NCBI RefSeq assembly: GCF_019397265.1
Contig: NZ_CP068985.1
Span: 6,130,001-6,194,000 of the forward strand
Reading direction: 5' to 3'
Origin: Nonomuraea coxensis DSM 45129
Lineage (GTDB): Bacteria; Actinomycetota; Actinomycetes; Streptosporangiales; Streptosporangiaceae
Length of the DNA: 64,000 bases
Of this stretch, positions 1 through 8,125 are shown in pieces. Each line of letters starts with the position of its first letter. Positions within the stretch are counted from its first letter, which is position 1. Under the pieces are notes generated by a model. That model searched no databases and had not been told where the DNA came from. It was given only the letters and a program-made list of their open reading frames with translations. The translations under genes were made by a program, and so were the position numbers.

Positions 1-16
1 GGAAACTTTCCTAACC
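1..16. promoter_or_regulatory. palindromic operator candidate upstream of GH5 gene
   Basis: The window opens with GGAAACTTTCCTAACC, whose core GGAAA-C-TTTCC is a perfect inverted repeat 33 nt ahead of the glycosidase start. The TAAC on the right suggests a 19-bp symmetric site (GTTA on the left) that the window edge cuts off. Secreted glycosidase genes of actinomycetes are commonly controlled by sugar-responsive repressors at such sites. No regulator can be assigned here. Confidence 0.4.
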
Positions 17-48
17 TGACCGTCCCCCCGGGAGAATCGGAGTCGTAC

Positions 49-1500
49 GTGAGGCGAAGTGCAGTGGCGAGGATCATGGCCGTCGTGGCCGCGATGGCGT
101 TACCGCTGGTGGCGCCGTCCGGCGCGGGCGCGGACACGGCGCGGCGGGCGGCGGCCGACCCGCTGGTGTCCCAGGGCAAGGCCGTGACGGCCTCCTCGAT
201 CGAGGCCGCCGGCCTGGAGCCGGGCAAGGCGGTCGACGGCAACCCGTCCACCCGCTGGGCCAGCGCGGAAGGGGTGGATCCGCAGTGGATCCGGGTGGAC
301 CTCGGCTCCGCGCACAACGTCTCCCGGGTCCGGCTGACCTGGGAGGTCGCCCACGCCACCGCGTACCGGGTGCAGACCTCGCCCGACGGCTCCACCTGGA
401 GCGACGTCTACTCCACCACCAGCGGTGACGGCGCGGTCGACGACCTCACGGTCAGCGGCGCCGGCCGGTACGTACGGGTGTACGGCACCCAGCGCGGCAC
501 CCCGTACGGCTACTCCCTCTGGGAGCTGGAGGTCTACGGGACCCCGGCGGGCGGCGTGGGCGGCGGCACCCCCGTCCAGGCCAACGGGCAGCTGCGCGTC
601 TGCGGCATCAAGCTCTGCAACGAGAACGGCAAGCAGATCCAGCTTCGCGGCATGAGCAGCCACGGCATCCAGTGGTACAGCCAGTGCCTCAACACCGCGT
701 CGCTCGACGCGCTCGCCGGCGACTGGAAGGCCGACGTCCTGCGCATCTCGATGTACATCCAGGAGGACGGCTACGAGACCAACCCCCGGCTGTTCACCGA
801 CCGCGTCCACTCGCTGATCGAGATGGCCACCGCCCGCGGCATGTACGCGATCGTCGACTGGCACATGCTCGACCCCGGCGACCCGATGTACAACCTCGGC
901 CGGGCCAAGACGTTCTTCACCGAGATCGCCCAGCGGCACAACGCCAAGAAGAACGTCCTGTACGAGATCGCCAACGAGCCGAACGGCGACGCCGTCACGT
1001 GGTCCGTCATCCGCGACTACGCCCACCAGCTCATCCCGGTGATCCGGCAGCACGACCCCGACGCCCCGATCCTGGTCGGCACCCGCGCCTGGTCGTCGCT
1101 CGGCGTCTCCGCCGGCGCCGACGAGACCGAGATCGTGAACAACCCGGTCAACGCCGCCAACATCATGTACACGTTCCACTTCTACGCGGCCTCGCACGGC
1201 GCCGACTACCTGAACACGCTGTCCCGGGCGGCCGACCGGCTGCCGATCTTCGTGACCGAGTTCGGCACCCAGAGCGCGTCCGGCGACGGGGCGAACAACT
1301 TCACCAGGTCGCAGCAGTATCTCGACCTGCTCGCCCAGAAGAAGATCAGCTGGGTGAACTGGAACTTCTCCGACGACTTCCGCTCGGGCGCCGTCTTCAC
1401 CACGGGGACCTGCCCGAACGGCCCGTTCGCCGGGACGGGCCGGCTGAAGGAGGCCGGCGTCTGGATCCGCGACCGGATCCGCACCGCCGACGACTTCTGA
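49..1500 (+). CDS. secreted glycoside hydrolase family 5 (endoglucanase-like) with N-terminal F5/8C (CBM32-like) domain
   Basis: Predicted extracellular beta-glycanase of 483 aa. Residues 1-28 form a Sec signal peptide (basic start, hydrophobic core, cleavage near SGAGA-DT). Residues about 40-165 look like an F5/8 type C discoidin carbohydrate-binding module (KAVDGNPSTRWAS). About 178-480 is a GH5 TIM barrel. The acid/base Glu is E310 in YEIANEPNG and the nucleophile is E404 in VTEFGTQ. The GTG start at 49 has GGAG 6 nt upstream; ATG at 76 is a weaker alternative. A strong stem-loop follows the stop and the palindrome at 1-16 precedes the gene. The module order sugar-binding then GH5 is normal, but the exact substrate (cellulose, mannan or other) cannot be read from the sequence. 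Confidence 0.93.
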   Translation: MRRSAVARIMAVVAAMALPLVAPSGAGADTARRAAADPLVSQGKAVTASSIEAAGLEPGKAVDGNPSTRWASAEGVDPQWIRVDLGSAHNVSRVRLTWEVAHATAYRVQTSPDGSTWSDVYSTTSGDGAVDDLTVSGAGRYVRVYGTQRGTPYGYSLWELEVYGTPAGGVGGGTPVQANGQLRVCGIKLCNENGKQIQLRGMSSHGIQWYSQCLNTASLDALAGDWKADVLRISMYIQEDGYETNPRLFTDRVHSLIEMATARGMYAIVDWHMLDPGDPMYNLGRAKTFFTEIAQRHNAKKNVLYEIANEPNGDAVTWSVIRDYAHQLIPVIRQHDPDAPILVGTRAWSSLGVSAGADETEIVNNPVNAANIMYTFHFYAASHGADYLNTLSRAADRLPIFVTEFGTQSASGDGANNFTRSQQYLDLLAQKKISWVNWNFSDDFRSGAVFTTGTCPNGPFAGTGRLKEAGVWIRDRIRTADDF

Positions 1501-1519
1501 CCCCTCGCGAGCGCGGCAC

Positions 1520-1558
1520 GGGCGTCCCGCGGCCGTACCGGAGGTACGCGGGACGCCC
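1520..1558. terminator. strong bidirectional stem-loop between convergent genes
   Basis: GGGCGTCCCGCG (1520-1531) pairs perfectly with CGCGGGACGCCC (1547-1558), and an inner GTACC/GGTAC stem closes a GGA loop. It lies between the stop of the GH5 gene and the stop of the convergent peptidase gene, with no T tract, as is usual for high-GC terminators. Confidence 0.75.
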
Positions 1559-1568
1559 TCGGCCCCGT

Positions 1569-2744
1569 CTAGGTCAGGCGGCCGGTCCAGCTCACGGACG
1601 CGGCCTTGTAGACGTCGGCCAGCGGGGTGTCGAAGTACGGGGAGACCCCGGTGTCGTAGCGGCCGTCACCATCGGTGTCGGAGACCCCGACCGTGACGCC
1701 GTTGAGACAGCCGAGACCGAGCTCGTCCTCGTAGCGCTGCAGCCAGGCCGAACCGAGCGATCCCTCCCCCGTGAACGGGGACTCGACGCCGACCAGCTGG
1801 TCCGCGGACGGGCTGGACAGGCTCGTCGCGGACACCCGCCCGGCGGAACGTTCGAGGCTCTGGCCCGTGTAGGGCGTGGTCCCGTCGGGGTGGGGGCCGG
1901 CGGGGAAGCCGAAGACGTCGACCTCGGGCGCGGCCGTCTCGTCGATGAGCTGGTTGTAGGCCAACCCCTGCCCGCCGACGATGTCCACCAGCCGGCCGTT
2001 GGTGGTGAGCGTGCCGTCGGCGGACGGGACGACGCCGCTGTAGACGTTGACGAAGGCGACGTCACGGTCGGGGTCGTCGTACGCCGTGAAGTCGAGGTGG
2101 GTGAACACCCGGCTTCCGGCGTAGATGCCGTGCGGGTGCGTGCCGTCGGTGGCGGGGCCGGGGATGAAGACCCAGTGATCGGTGGTGGTGGGCGCCGCGC
2201 CCGCCATGTCGTACACACAGTGGGCCGCCGTGGCGACGAGGTTGCGGTACTGGCTCTGCACGGCGACGGCCGAGCACCAGTGCGGCTGCTGGTCGCCGCC
2301 GACGAAGAACACCTTGCCCGCCGTACGGGGCGGCTCACCCTCGGCCAGCGGGGAGGCCGGGCCGATCTTGATCGGTTTGCCGGGCGGCACGACGGTGCCG
2401 GAGGTGCGTTCGCCGCGGACGTCGTACGGCGGGGTGAAGGGAGTGGCGTTCCTCAGGTTCGCGCCCCCGTCAGCCAGCCAGTAGGCCACGGCCTGCCGCG
2501 CCTCCGTCACGTCCCGGACGAGCGGGGCCGAGACCACGTCGGCCGCCTCGGTGACGGCCCGCGCGGAGCAACAGGAAGATCGTAAACAGCGGAGACCGCA
2601 GAGATAAAGGCTTTTCCGAACTGGGTTTCGACTGCTTGGCAGGGCAGCCCTCCGAACCTTGCAGCGCCTGCACCACCGCCGCAGCCCGCGCTCAGTCACC
2701 ACCAGCCAGCGCAGCGGCCACCAGCCCGCCGCTGCCGGGCTCAA
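1569..2744 (-). CDS. trypsin-like serine peptidase homologue with Ser-to-Leu active site; 5' end uncertain, possible pseudogene
   Basis: The body has the chymotrypsin-fold layout: VATAAHC supplies the His, DPDRDVAFVNV the Asp, and the C-terminal half carries a DTDGDGRYD segment typical of actinobacterial secreted homologues. Where the family has G-x-S-G-G/S before a PW or AW, this protein reads GSLGSAW, so the nucleophilic serine is leucine. Proteolysis is therefore unlikely without compensation. The 5' end is also odd. The longest frame starts at a TTG overlapping the ligD-type gene and has a Cys/Arg-rich N-terminus with no signal peptide. A hydrophobic stretch (SPLFTIFLLL) sits in another frame around 2550-2600, as if a frameshift had disconnected the leader. 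A GTG at 2537 is an alternative start. It is either a degraded gene or an intracellular pseudo-protease. Confidence 0.6.
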   Translation of the reverse strand: MSPAAAGWWPLRWLVVTERGLRRWCRRCKVRRAALPSSRNPVRKSLYLCGLRCLRSSCCSARAVTEAADVVSAPLVRDVTEARQAVAYWLADGGANLRNATPFTPPYDVRGERTSGTVVPPGKPIKIGPASPLAEGEPPRTAGKVFFVGGDQQPHWCSAVAVQSQYRNLVATAAHCVYDMAGAAPTTTDHWVFIPGPATDGTHPHGIYAGSRVFTHLDFTAYDDPDRDVAFVNVYSGVVPSADGTLTTNGRLVDIVGGQGLAYNQLIDETAAPEVDVFGFPAGPHPDGTTPYTGQSLERSAGRVSATSLSSPSADQLVGVESPFTGEGSLGSAWLQRYEDELGLGCLNGVTVGVSDTDGDGRYDTGVSPYFDTPLADVYKAASVSWTGRLT

Positions 2745-3940
2745 TCGCCCCCGGGCGCGCGGCGCCAGGGGTCGTAGTCGACCTCCAGGGGCTCCTGCTC
2801 CGGCCGCTCACCCTCGGGCACGTGGTGCAGGTTGACCCGGACGCGGTACCACACGCTGCTGCGCCCCCGCATGCCGTCCACCAGCACGTCGGCGGGCTCC
2901 AGCCGGGCCGCCGCCTCCGGGTGCCTGGCCTTCCAGCGTTCGAGACCGGCGAGGGCCTCGTCCTTGTGCTCGGCCCGCGCGATCTCGATCACCGGCTTCG
3001 TCTGCTGCCTGCGCCCCTCCCCCTTGGGCGGCTTGGGCGCGGGGCCCAGCTCCTCGGCCAGCTCCAGCAGCCCGTCGAGGGAGCCGGGATGCAGGTCGAG
3101 GTCCTCCCAGGGGTCGCCGCGCTCGGCCAGCCGCCGCGGCACGGTCTCGATCGTGAACAGCTCCGGCCGGCAGCCCGGCACCTCGTCCCAGGTCAGAGGC
3201 GTGGACACGCGGGCGTCCGCCACGGCACGCACCGAGTAGGCGGAGGCCACCGTGCGGTCGTAGGCGTTCTGGTTGAAGTCGACGAACACGCCGTGCCGCT
3301 CCTCCTTCCACCAGCGGCTGGTGGCCAGGTCGGGGGCGCGCCGCTCGACCTCGCGGGCCACCGTCTCGGCCGCCTTGCGTACCTTCGCGAACGGCCAGCG
3401 CCGCTCGATCCTCGCGTACACGTGAAAGCCGCGCGATCCGGACGTCTTGGGCCAGGCCACGAGCCCGTGGTCGGCCAGCACCTCGCGCGCCACCTCGGCG
3501 GTCCTGAGCACGTCGGACCACGGCACGCCGGGCACGGGGTCGAGGTCGATGCGCAGCTCGTCGGGGCGGGACAGGTCGTCGGCGCGTACGGGATGGGGGT
3601 TGAGGTCGACGCAACCGAGGTTGACCACCCACAGCACCTGCGCCAGATCGGTGCAGACCACCTCCTCCGCGCTCAGCCCCGAGCGGTACTTCAGCTCGGC
3701 CACGTCGATCCAGCCGGGCCGCTTGGCCGGAGCCCGTTTCTGGAAGAACGCCTCCTCCTCGATGCCGTGCACGAACCGCTTCAGCACCATCGGCCGCCCG
3801 TGCACACCCCGCAGCGCCGCCTCGCCGACGGCCTGGTAGTAGCGGATCAGGTCGAGCTTGGTGCGCCCGGTGCGCGGGAAGACCACCTTGTCGGGGCTGG
3901 TGATGCGCACTTCCCGGCCGGCGACCTCGATCTCAGGCAT
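2741..3940 (-). CDS. LigD-type NHEJ polymerase (AEP primase-polymerase domain)
   Basis: DNA/RNA polymerase of the archaeo-eukaryotic primase superfamily, as found in the Pol domain of LigD. It fills and extends ends in Ku-dependent repair. The 399-aa protein has the metal-binding pair D132/D134 in RIDLDP, the nucleotide-binding SGSRGFHVY at 167-175, and a third acid D221 in VFVDFNQN. Residues about 300-399 form a charged tail with KARHPEAAARLEP. There is no ligase or phosphoesterase domain, so this is the stand-alone Pol form common in actinomycetes; Ku and ligase genes are not in this window. The ATG at 3940 begins MPEIEVAGREV, a usual start for the family. The TGA overlaps the extreme 5' end of the open frame of the next minus-strand gene. 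Confidence 0.92.
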   Translation of the reverse strand: MPEIEVAGREVRITSPDKVVFPRTGRTKLDLIRYYQAVGEAALRGVHGRPMVLKRFVHGIEEEAFFQKRAPAKRPGWIDVAELKYRSGLSAEEVVCTDLAQVLWVVNLGCVDLNPHPVRADDLSRPDELRIDLDPVPGVPWSDVLRTAEVAREVLADHGLVAWPKTSGSRGFHVYARIERRWPFAKVRKAAETVAREVERRAPDLATSRWWKEERHGVFVDFNQNAYDRTVASAYSVRAVADARVSTPLTWDEVPGCRPELFTIETVPRRLAERGDPWEDLDLHPGSLDGLLELAEELGPAPKPPKGEGRRQQTKPVIEIARAEHKDEALAGLERWKARHPEAAARLEPADVLVDGMRGRSSVWYRVRVNLHHVPEGERPEQEPLEVDYDPWRRAPGGD

Positions 3941-4012
3941 GACCTCACGATACGTGCCACCCCCGACAATCAGCCGCCGCCCGCAGGCCGTGTCAGGTCA
4001 CGAGATGCGGCG

Positions 4013-4753
4013 TCAGAAGCGGCCGTGACGGCCCGCGCCCGCGGCGAAGCGCGCCGCCCCGTCCCCGGCGTCCGGCAGCGACACCAGCCCGTGCCGCAGC
4101 TCGTTCCGCATGGCCTCCGCCTCACCGAGCCCCTCCTGCTCCAGCGCCGACATGCGGTCGCCCCGCAGGCACGCCTGCGGGAAGCGGGCGATCTCGCGAG
4201 CCAGCTCCTCCGCACGCGCCCGGGCCTCACCGTTCGGGACGATCCGGTTGGCCAGCCCCATCTCGTACGCCTCCCGCGCGCCCACCGGCCGCCCGGTGAG
4301 GATCAGGTCCATGGCGCGGGACATGCCGACGAGCCTCGGCAGGCGTACCGTGCCGCCGTCGATGAGCGGCACGCCCCACCTGCGGCAGAACACCCCGAAC
4401 ACCGCGTCCTCCTCGGCCACCCGCAGATCGCACCACAGGGCCAGCTCCAGCCCGCCCGCCACGGCGTGACCGGCGACGGCGGCGATGACGGGCTTGCCCA
4501 GGCGCATCCTGGTCGGCCCCATGGGCCCGTCGCCGTCCTCACCGACGTGGTTGTCCAGCGCCTTGAGGTCCGCGCCCGCGCAGAACGTGCCGCCCTCGCC
4601 CCACAACACCGCCACGGCGGCGTCGGACTCCTCGAAGCCGCGGAAGGCGTCCGCGAGCGCGTCGGCGGTCTTGCGATCGACGGCGTTGCGCGCCTCCGGC
4701 CGGCTGATCACCACAGTGGTGACCGGCCCCTGGCGCTCCACACGTACGGTCAT
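4013..4753 (-). CDS. enoyl-CoA hydratase/isomerase (crotonase) family protein
   Basis: A 246-aa crotonase-fold protein likely acting on an acyl-CoA. The oxyanion-hole segments are clear: GTFCAGADLKAL and GHAVAGGLELAL. At the usual first catalytic Glu (PE in QFGQPEIxLG of classical hydratases) this subgroup reads FGVFCRRWGVPLIDGG, so the textbook hydratase Glu is absent and the reaction may differ. The open frame extends upstream to 4939, but ATG 4753 is preceded by a strong GAGGAGG, which fixes the start. The gene is divergent from the truncated nuclease-like gene at 4809. No other beta-oxidation gene is adjacent. Confidence 0.88.
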   Translation of the reverse strand: MTVRVERQGPVTTVVISRPEARNAVDRKTADALADAFRGFEESDAAVAVLWGEGGTFCAGADLKALDNHVGEDGDGPMGPTRMRLGKPVIAAVAGHAVAGGLELALWCDLRVAEEDAVFGVFCRRWGVPLIDGGTVRLPRLVGMSRAMDLILTGRPVGAREAYEMGLANRIVPNGEARARAEELAREIARFPQACLRGDRMSALEQEGLGEAEAMRNELRHGLVSLPDAGDGAARFAAGAGRHGRF

Positions 4754-4808
4754 CAGCCCCTCCTCGGTGAGCTCTGCCGAGCGTACGCCTCTTCCCGACA
4801 CTCCCTTG

Positions 4809-5603
4809 ATGCGCCGGGAGGAACGCACCTTCAGCACCCGGCCCTCCGACGACTTCGACGCCGATGTGGTCCTCACCCTGGGGCCCCACATCTCTCCTCT
4901 GCACGCCGTCATCATCGAGGTCCAGCAGGACAAGTCCAAGGACCCGAAACAACTCTCCCGGTACGCCGCCGCGCTCTGGCTGCTGATGAGATGCGACGTG
5001 ACGGTCCTGATCGTCTGCCCCGACCGCGCCGCGGCCGAGTACTACGCGCAACCGATCGACACCGGGCTGACCGGCTACCGACTCCGGGCCCAGGTCCTGG
5101 GGCCCGACGACATCCCGGTCATCACCGACGCCTCGCAGGCCGCCGCCAACATGGCGCTGGCGGTCATGTCGGTGATGGTGCACGGCAAGCAGCGGAAGGT
5201 GGTGGAGGCGTTCACGGCCGCGCTGAACGACACGGCCACTGATTACGCTACGAAGTACACTGAATACGCGTACAGCATGTCCTCGTTCGAGATCCGATGC
5301 CTGCTGGAGGAACTCATGGCGTCCACGTCCTGGCCGGTGTACAGCCCCTTCGCCCGCGAGCACTACGGCCGCGGCCTCGAAGAAGGCAAGGCAGAAGGCA
5401 AGGCGGAGGGCCAGGCCGAGGGCAAGGCTCGGGAGGCGGCGAAGCTGGTGCTGCTGTTCCTGTCCGCGCGAGGGCTCGACGTGAGCGACGACGTCCGCGC
5501 CCGTGTCACCGGCTGCACCGACGTCGAGACGCTCGAAGCCTGGGCCGCGCGCGCCGCCACCGTCCGGACGGCGCACGACCTGTTCGACGAGCCCGGCCAG
5601 TAG
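4809..5603 (+). pseudogene. 5'-truncated PD-(D/E)XK/Rpn-like conserved actinobacterial protein
   Basis: The 264-aa frame from ATG 4809 carries the middle and end of a family abundant in Streptosporangiales. DADVVLTLG followed by AVIIEVQQDKS resembles the D...E-x-Q core of PD-(D/E)XK/Rpn-type nuclease folds. LSRYAAALWLLMRCDVTVLIVCPD and the AVMSVMVHGK helix follow. Near the C-terminus is a tandem EGKAEGKAEGQAEGKA segment, then a helical tail. Family members as I recall them have another 40-60 N-terminal residues before the DD-FDADVV strand. Here those residues are missing: the sequence upstream is the promoter side of the divergent crotonase gene and the in-frame extension is unrelated. I infer a remnant that may be inactive. 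No ribosome-binding site is obvious before 4809. Confidence 0.55.
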
Positions 5604-5646
5604 CGGCCTTCGCCTGAAGGAAGAGGCGTACGGTCCCGGAGGCCTT

Positions 5647-7344
5647 TCAGCCGGTGAAGGCTCCTGTGACGAGTGGGTCGAAGGGGTCGTCGGCGGGGGC
5701 GTCGAGGCCGCGCAGGGGGCCGCGGTCGGCCAGGTGGGCGTCGGCGTAGAGGCGGGCGACCAGCGACTTGCGGCCGTCGTCCAGGCCCCACCCGGCCTGT
5801 TCCTCCAGCAGGGCGGCGGCGTAGACGTCGGCCATGAACTGTGCCAGCGGGTACAACCGGGCCTCGGCCACGGCGGGCTCCAGGGCGGCCCAGGCGGTGA
5901 TCGCCTTGGTGAGGTCGTCGATGCGGGTGTGCACCAGGTCGGAGGTGGCGGCGGTCCGCAGCCGGTCGAGGAAGGGCAGGTGGGCCTGTTCCTTGGCCAT
6001 GGCGCGGCGTACGTCCAGGCAGAGGATGTGGTCGCCGCCCTCCCAGATCGGGTTGACCTGGGCGTCGCGCAGGAGGCGGGCGACCGGCCACTGCTCGATG
6101 TAGCCGTTGCCGCCGTGCACCTCGACGGCGTCGCTCGCGGCGGTGAGGCCGAGCCGGGAGGCGCGCAGCTTGATCAGGGCGGGGGCGAGCCGGAGGCGGG
6201 GCCCGAGGTGGCCGTCGAAGACGAGCGCCTGCGCGGCTTCCACCTCGACGACGAGCTCGGCCAGCTTGCGGCGCATCAGCGGCTGCTCGGCGAGCGGCCG
6301 GCCGAACGCCTCGCGGGCGCGGGCGTAGCAGATCGACTCGACCAGTGCCCGCCGGGCCACGCCGAGGCCCATCATGGCGACGCCGAGCCGGGAGCCGTTG
6401 GTGAGCTTCATCATGGTGCCGAGCCCGGAGGCCGAGGCGCCCGACGTGGCCGCAGCAGTTGCCCTGTCGTCGCCGTCCGGACGGTCCATGAGCAGGAACG
6501 CCTCCGCGTCCGCGAACTCGACCTCGCCCGACGCCACGGAGCGGGTGCCGAGTTTGTCCTTGAGCCGCCGGATGCGTACGCCGTTACGGCTGCCGTCACG
6601 CCGTTCCCACAGCACGAGGAACGGCGCCACCGCGCCTTCGGGCAGCCGGGCGAGCACCACGAACGCCGAGCCGTTGGCGTTGGAGGCGAACCACTTGAAG
6701 CCGGTCAGCAGCCAGGCGTCGCCGGCGGGCACGGCCGTGGCCTCCAGGGCGGCGAGGTCGGAGCCGCCGGTCCGCTCGGTGAACATCTGAGCGGCTTCGC
6801 CGGAGTAGTAGCCGTTGGCGAAGATCTCCCGTACCCGGTCGCGGACGTCCTGAGGGGCGTGCTTCTCGGCGAGCTGCACCACCATGTCGCCGCCCGTGCC
6901 GAGCGCGCAGCCCATCCCGATGTCGGCCTGATCGAGCAGGTACGTCCAGGCGGCGGAGAGCGCGGACGGGTTCGCCCCGTTGGCGCGGGCCTGCTGGGCG
7001 AAGGCGGGCGAGGTGAAGTTGTCGGCCATGAGCGCCTGCCGGGCGGCGTGGAACGACGGCGGCATGACGACCTCGCTGACGTCCCTGCCCCACTTGTCGT
7101 ACTTCTCCAGCCGCGGCGGGTTGCGGTCGGTCTCCTCGGCCCAGGCGGCGATCGGGCCGCCCATGAGCGCGCCGAGCCGGTCGAGGTGCGGCTCGGCCCA
7201 GGCGTAGCCGTCGCCCAGGTGGCGCCGCATGAGCAGGTGCAGCGTGGGATCGCAGGCCCACCAGTTGCGCCCGGCCGCGCCCTGGTAGCGCTCGGTGGCG
7301 TAACGGTCGCTGCGGTCGAAGGGTTCGATGAGATAGCGCCCCAT
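5647..7344 (-). CDS. AidB-like acyl-CoA dehydrogenase family protein
   Basis: FAD-dependent acyl-CoA dehydrogenase-fold protein of 565 aa, longer than classical 380-aa members and matching the AidB subgroup. Features in order: an N-terminal AidB-type region (YEKYDKWGRDVSEV-like at about 80-92), FAD/substrate strands with FTERTGGSDL, and the C-terminal AidB signature PVARLLRDAQVNPIWEGG followed by LCLDVRRA. AidB proteins are linked to protection from alkylating agents, while other members oxidise acyl-CoAs; the sequence does not decide. ATG 7344 was chosen because the long upstream frame antisense to PaaX has no family similarity. It is divergent from the PaaX regulator with only 30 bp between start codons. 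Confidence 0.9.
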   Translation of the reverse strand: MGRYLIEPFDRSDRYATERYQGAAGRNWWACDPTLHLLMRRHLGDGYAWAEPHLDRLGALMGGPIAAWAEETDRNPPRLEKYDKWGRDVSEVVMPPSFHAARQALMADNFTSPAFAQQARANGANPSALSAAWTYLLDQADIGMGCALGTGGDMVVQLAEKHAPQDVRDRVREIFANGYYSGEAAQMFTERTGGSDLAALEATAVPAGDAWLLTGFKWFASNANGSAFVVLARLPEGAVAPFLVLWERRDGSRNGVRIRRLKDKLGTRSVASGEVEFADAEAFLLMDRPDGDDRATAAATSGASASGLGTMMKLTNGSRLGVAMMGLGVARRALVESICYARAREAFGRPLAEQPLMRRKLAELVVEVEAAQALVFDGHLGPRLRLAPALIKLRASRLGLTAASDAVEVHGGNGYIEQWPVARLLRDAQVNPIWEGGDHILCLDVRRAMAKEQAHLPFLDRLRTAATSDLVHTRIDDLTKAITAWAALEPAVAEARLYPLAQFMADVYAAALLEEQAGWGLDDGRKSLVARLYADAHLADRGPLRGLDAPADDPFDPLVTGAFTG

Positions 7345-7348
7345 GCCG

Positions 7349-7367
7349 CGAGTGTTACATATACTCG
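7349..7367. promoter_or_regulatory. inverted repeat in the 30-bp divergent promoter gap
   Basis: CGAGT (7349-7353) and ACTCG (7363-7367) flank the AT-rich GTTACATAT. The site fills most of the gap between the aidB-like and paaX-like starts, so a bound regulator would affect both genes. Autoregulation by the PaaX-type protein is the simplest guess. Confidence 0.4.
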
Positions 7368-7374
7368 ACGCGCG

Positions 7375-8106
7375 ATGGAAGAGCGTAATATCGGCACCAC
7401 CACCTTGAGCGCCCGTTCGGCCGTGCTGAGCGCGTTGCTCGGCAGCCATCCGCCGCGCCTGCCCGCCCGGCATCTCGTCCGCATCGGCGCGCTGTTCGGC
7501 GTCGCCGAGGGCACCGTACGGGTGGCGCTGTCCCGCATGGTGGCCGCGGGCGACCTCGTCCAGGAGGACGGTTTCTACACGCTCTCGCCGCGCCTGATCG
7601 AGCGCCAGGCCCGCCAGGACGAGAGCCGTGACCCCCGCACCAGGCCCTGGGACGGCACGTGGGAGGTGGCGGTGGTCACCGCCGAGCGGCGCGCGCCCGC
7701 CGACCGGGTGGCGCTCCGGCACGCGATGACCGCGCTGCGCCTGGCCGAGCTGCGCGAGGGCACGTGGATGCGGCCGGCGAACCTGGTGCGTTCGGCCTGG
7801 CCGGAGGTCGTCACGGCCCAGTGCACGCTCATCGACGGCCGCCCTCGCCGCGATCCCACTCCCCTGCTGTGGGATCTCGACGGCTGGGCCGCCGAGGCCC
7901 GCCGTCTGGAGGGAGCGCTGGAGCGGGCGGACGGGCTGGCGGAGGGCTTCCTGGTGTCGGCCGCGGTGCTGCGCCACCTGCTGGCCGATCCGCTGCTGCC
8001 GCCGGAGCTGTTGCCGGCGGGGTGGCCGGGGGCGGAGCTGCGGGCCCGCTACGACGCCTTCGACGCCCGCTACCGCGAGGTCCTGTTGCGGCACCTCGCC
8101 GGTTGA
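7375..8106 (+). CDS. PaaX family transcriptional regulator
   Basis: A 243-aa GntR-like winged-helix repressor of the PaaX family. The N-terminus (about 10-70) has the wHTH, with AEGTVRVALSRMVAAGDLVQEDG as recognition helix and wing. The middle and C-terminal regions have the PaaX-C pattern (WDGTWEVAVV, LREGTWMRPANL). PaaX proteins typically sense aryl- or acyl-CoA thioesters, which fits its divergent acyl-CoA dehydrogenase neighbour. ATG 7375 begins MEERNIGTTTLSARSAVLS; there is no Shine-Dalgarno, and the tiny gap suggests a leaderless or very short-leader transcript. Confidence 0.9.
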   Translation: MEERNIGTTTLSARSAVLSALLGSHPPRLPARHLVRIGALFGVAEGTVRVALSRMVAAGDLVQEDGFYTLSPRLIERQARQDESRDPRTRPWDGTWEVAVVTAERRAPADRVALRHAMTALRLAELREGTWMRPANLVRSAWPEVVTAQCTLIDGRPRRDPTPLLWDLDGWAAEARRLEGALERADGLAEGFLVSAAVLRHLLADPLLPPELLPAGWPGAELRARYDAFDARYREVLLRHLAG

Positions 8107-8125
8107 GCCTCGCGCGCGAACCGGC

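Noticed and set aside
4813..4939. Upstream extension of the crotonase gene to 4939
   Set aside because: It is antisense to the nuclease-like gene, and the strong GAGGAGG before ATG 4753 fixes the start.
2636..5242. 868-codon plus-strand open frame and similar long frames (for example 5503-8106, 38904-42611 minus, 43704-46469)
   Set aside because: They run antisense or out of frame to well-recognised genes, are rich in Arg/Gly/Pro/Ala/His, and show no family features. Long shadow frames are expected at this GC content.
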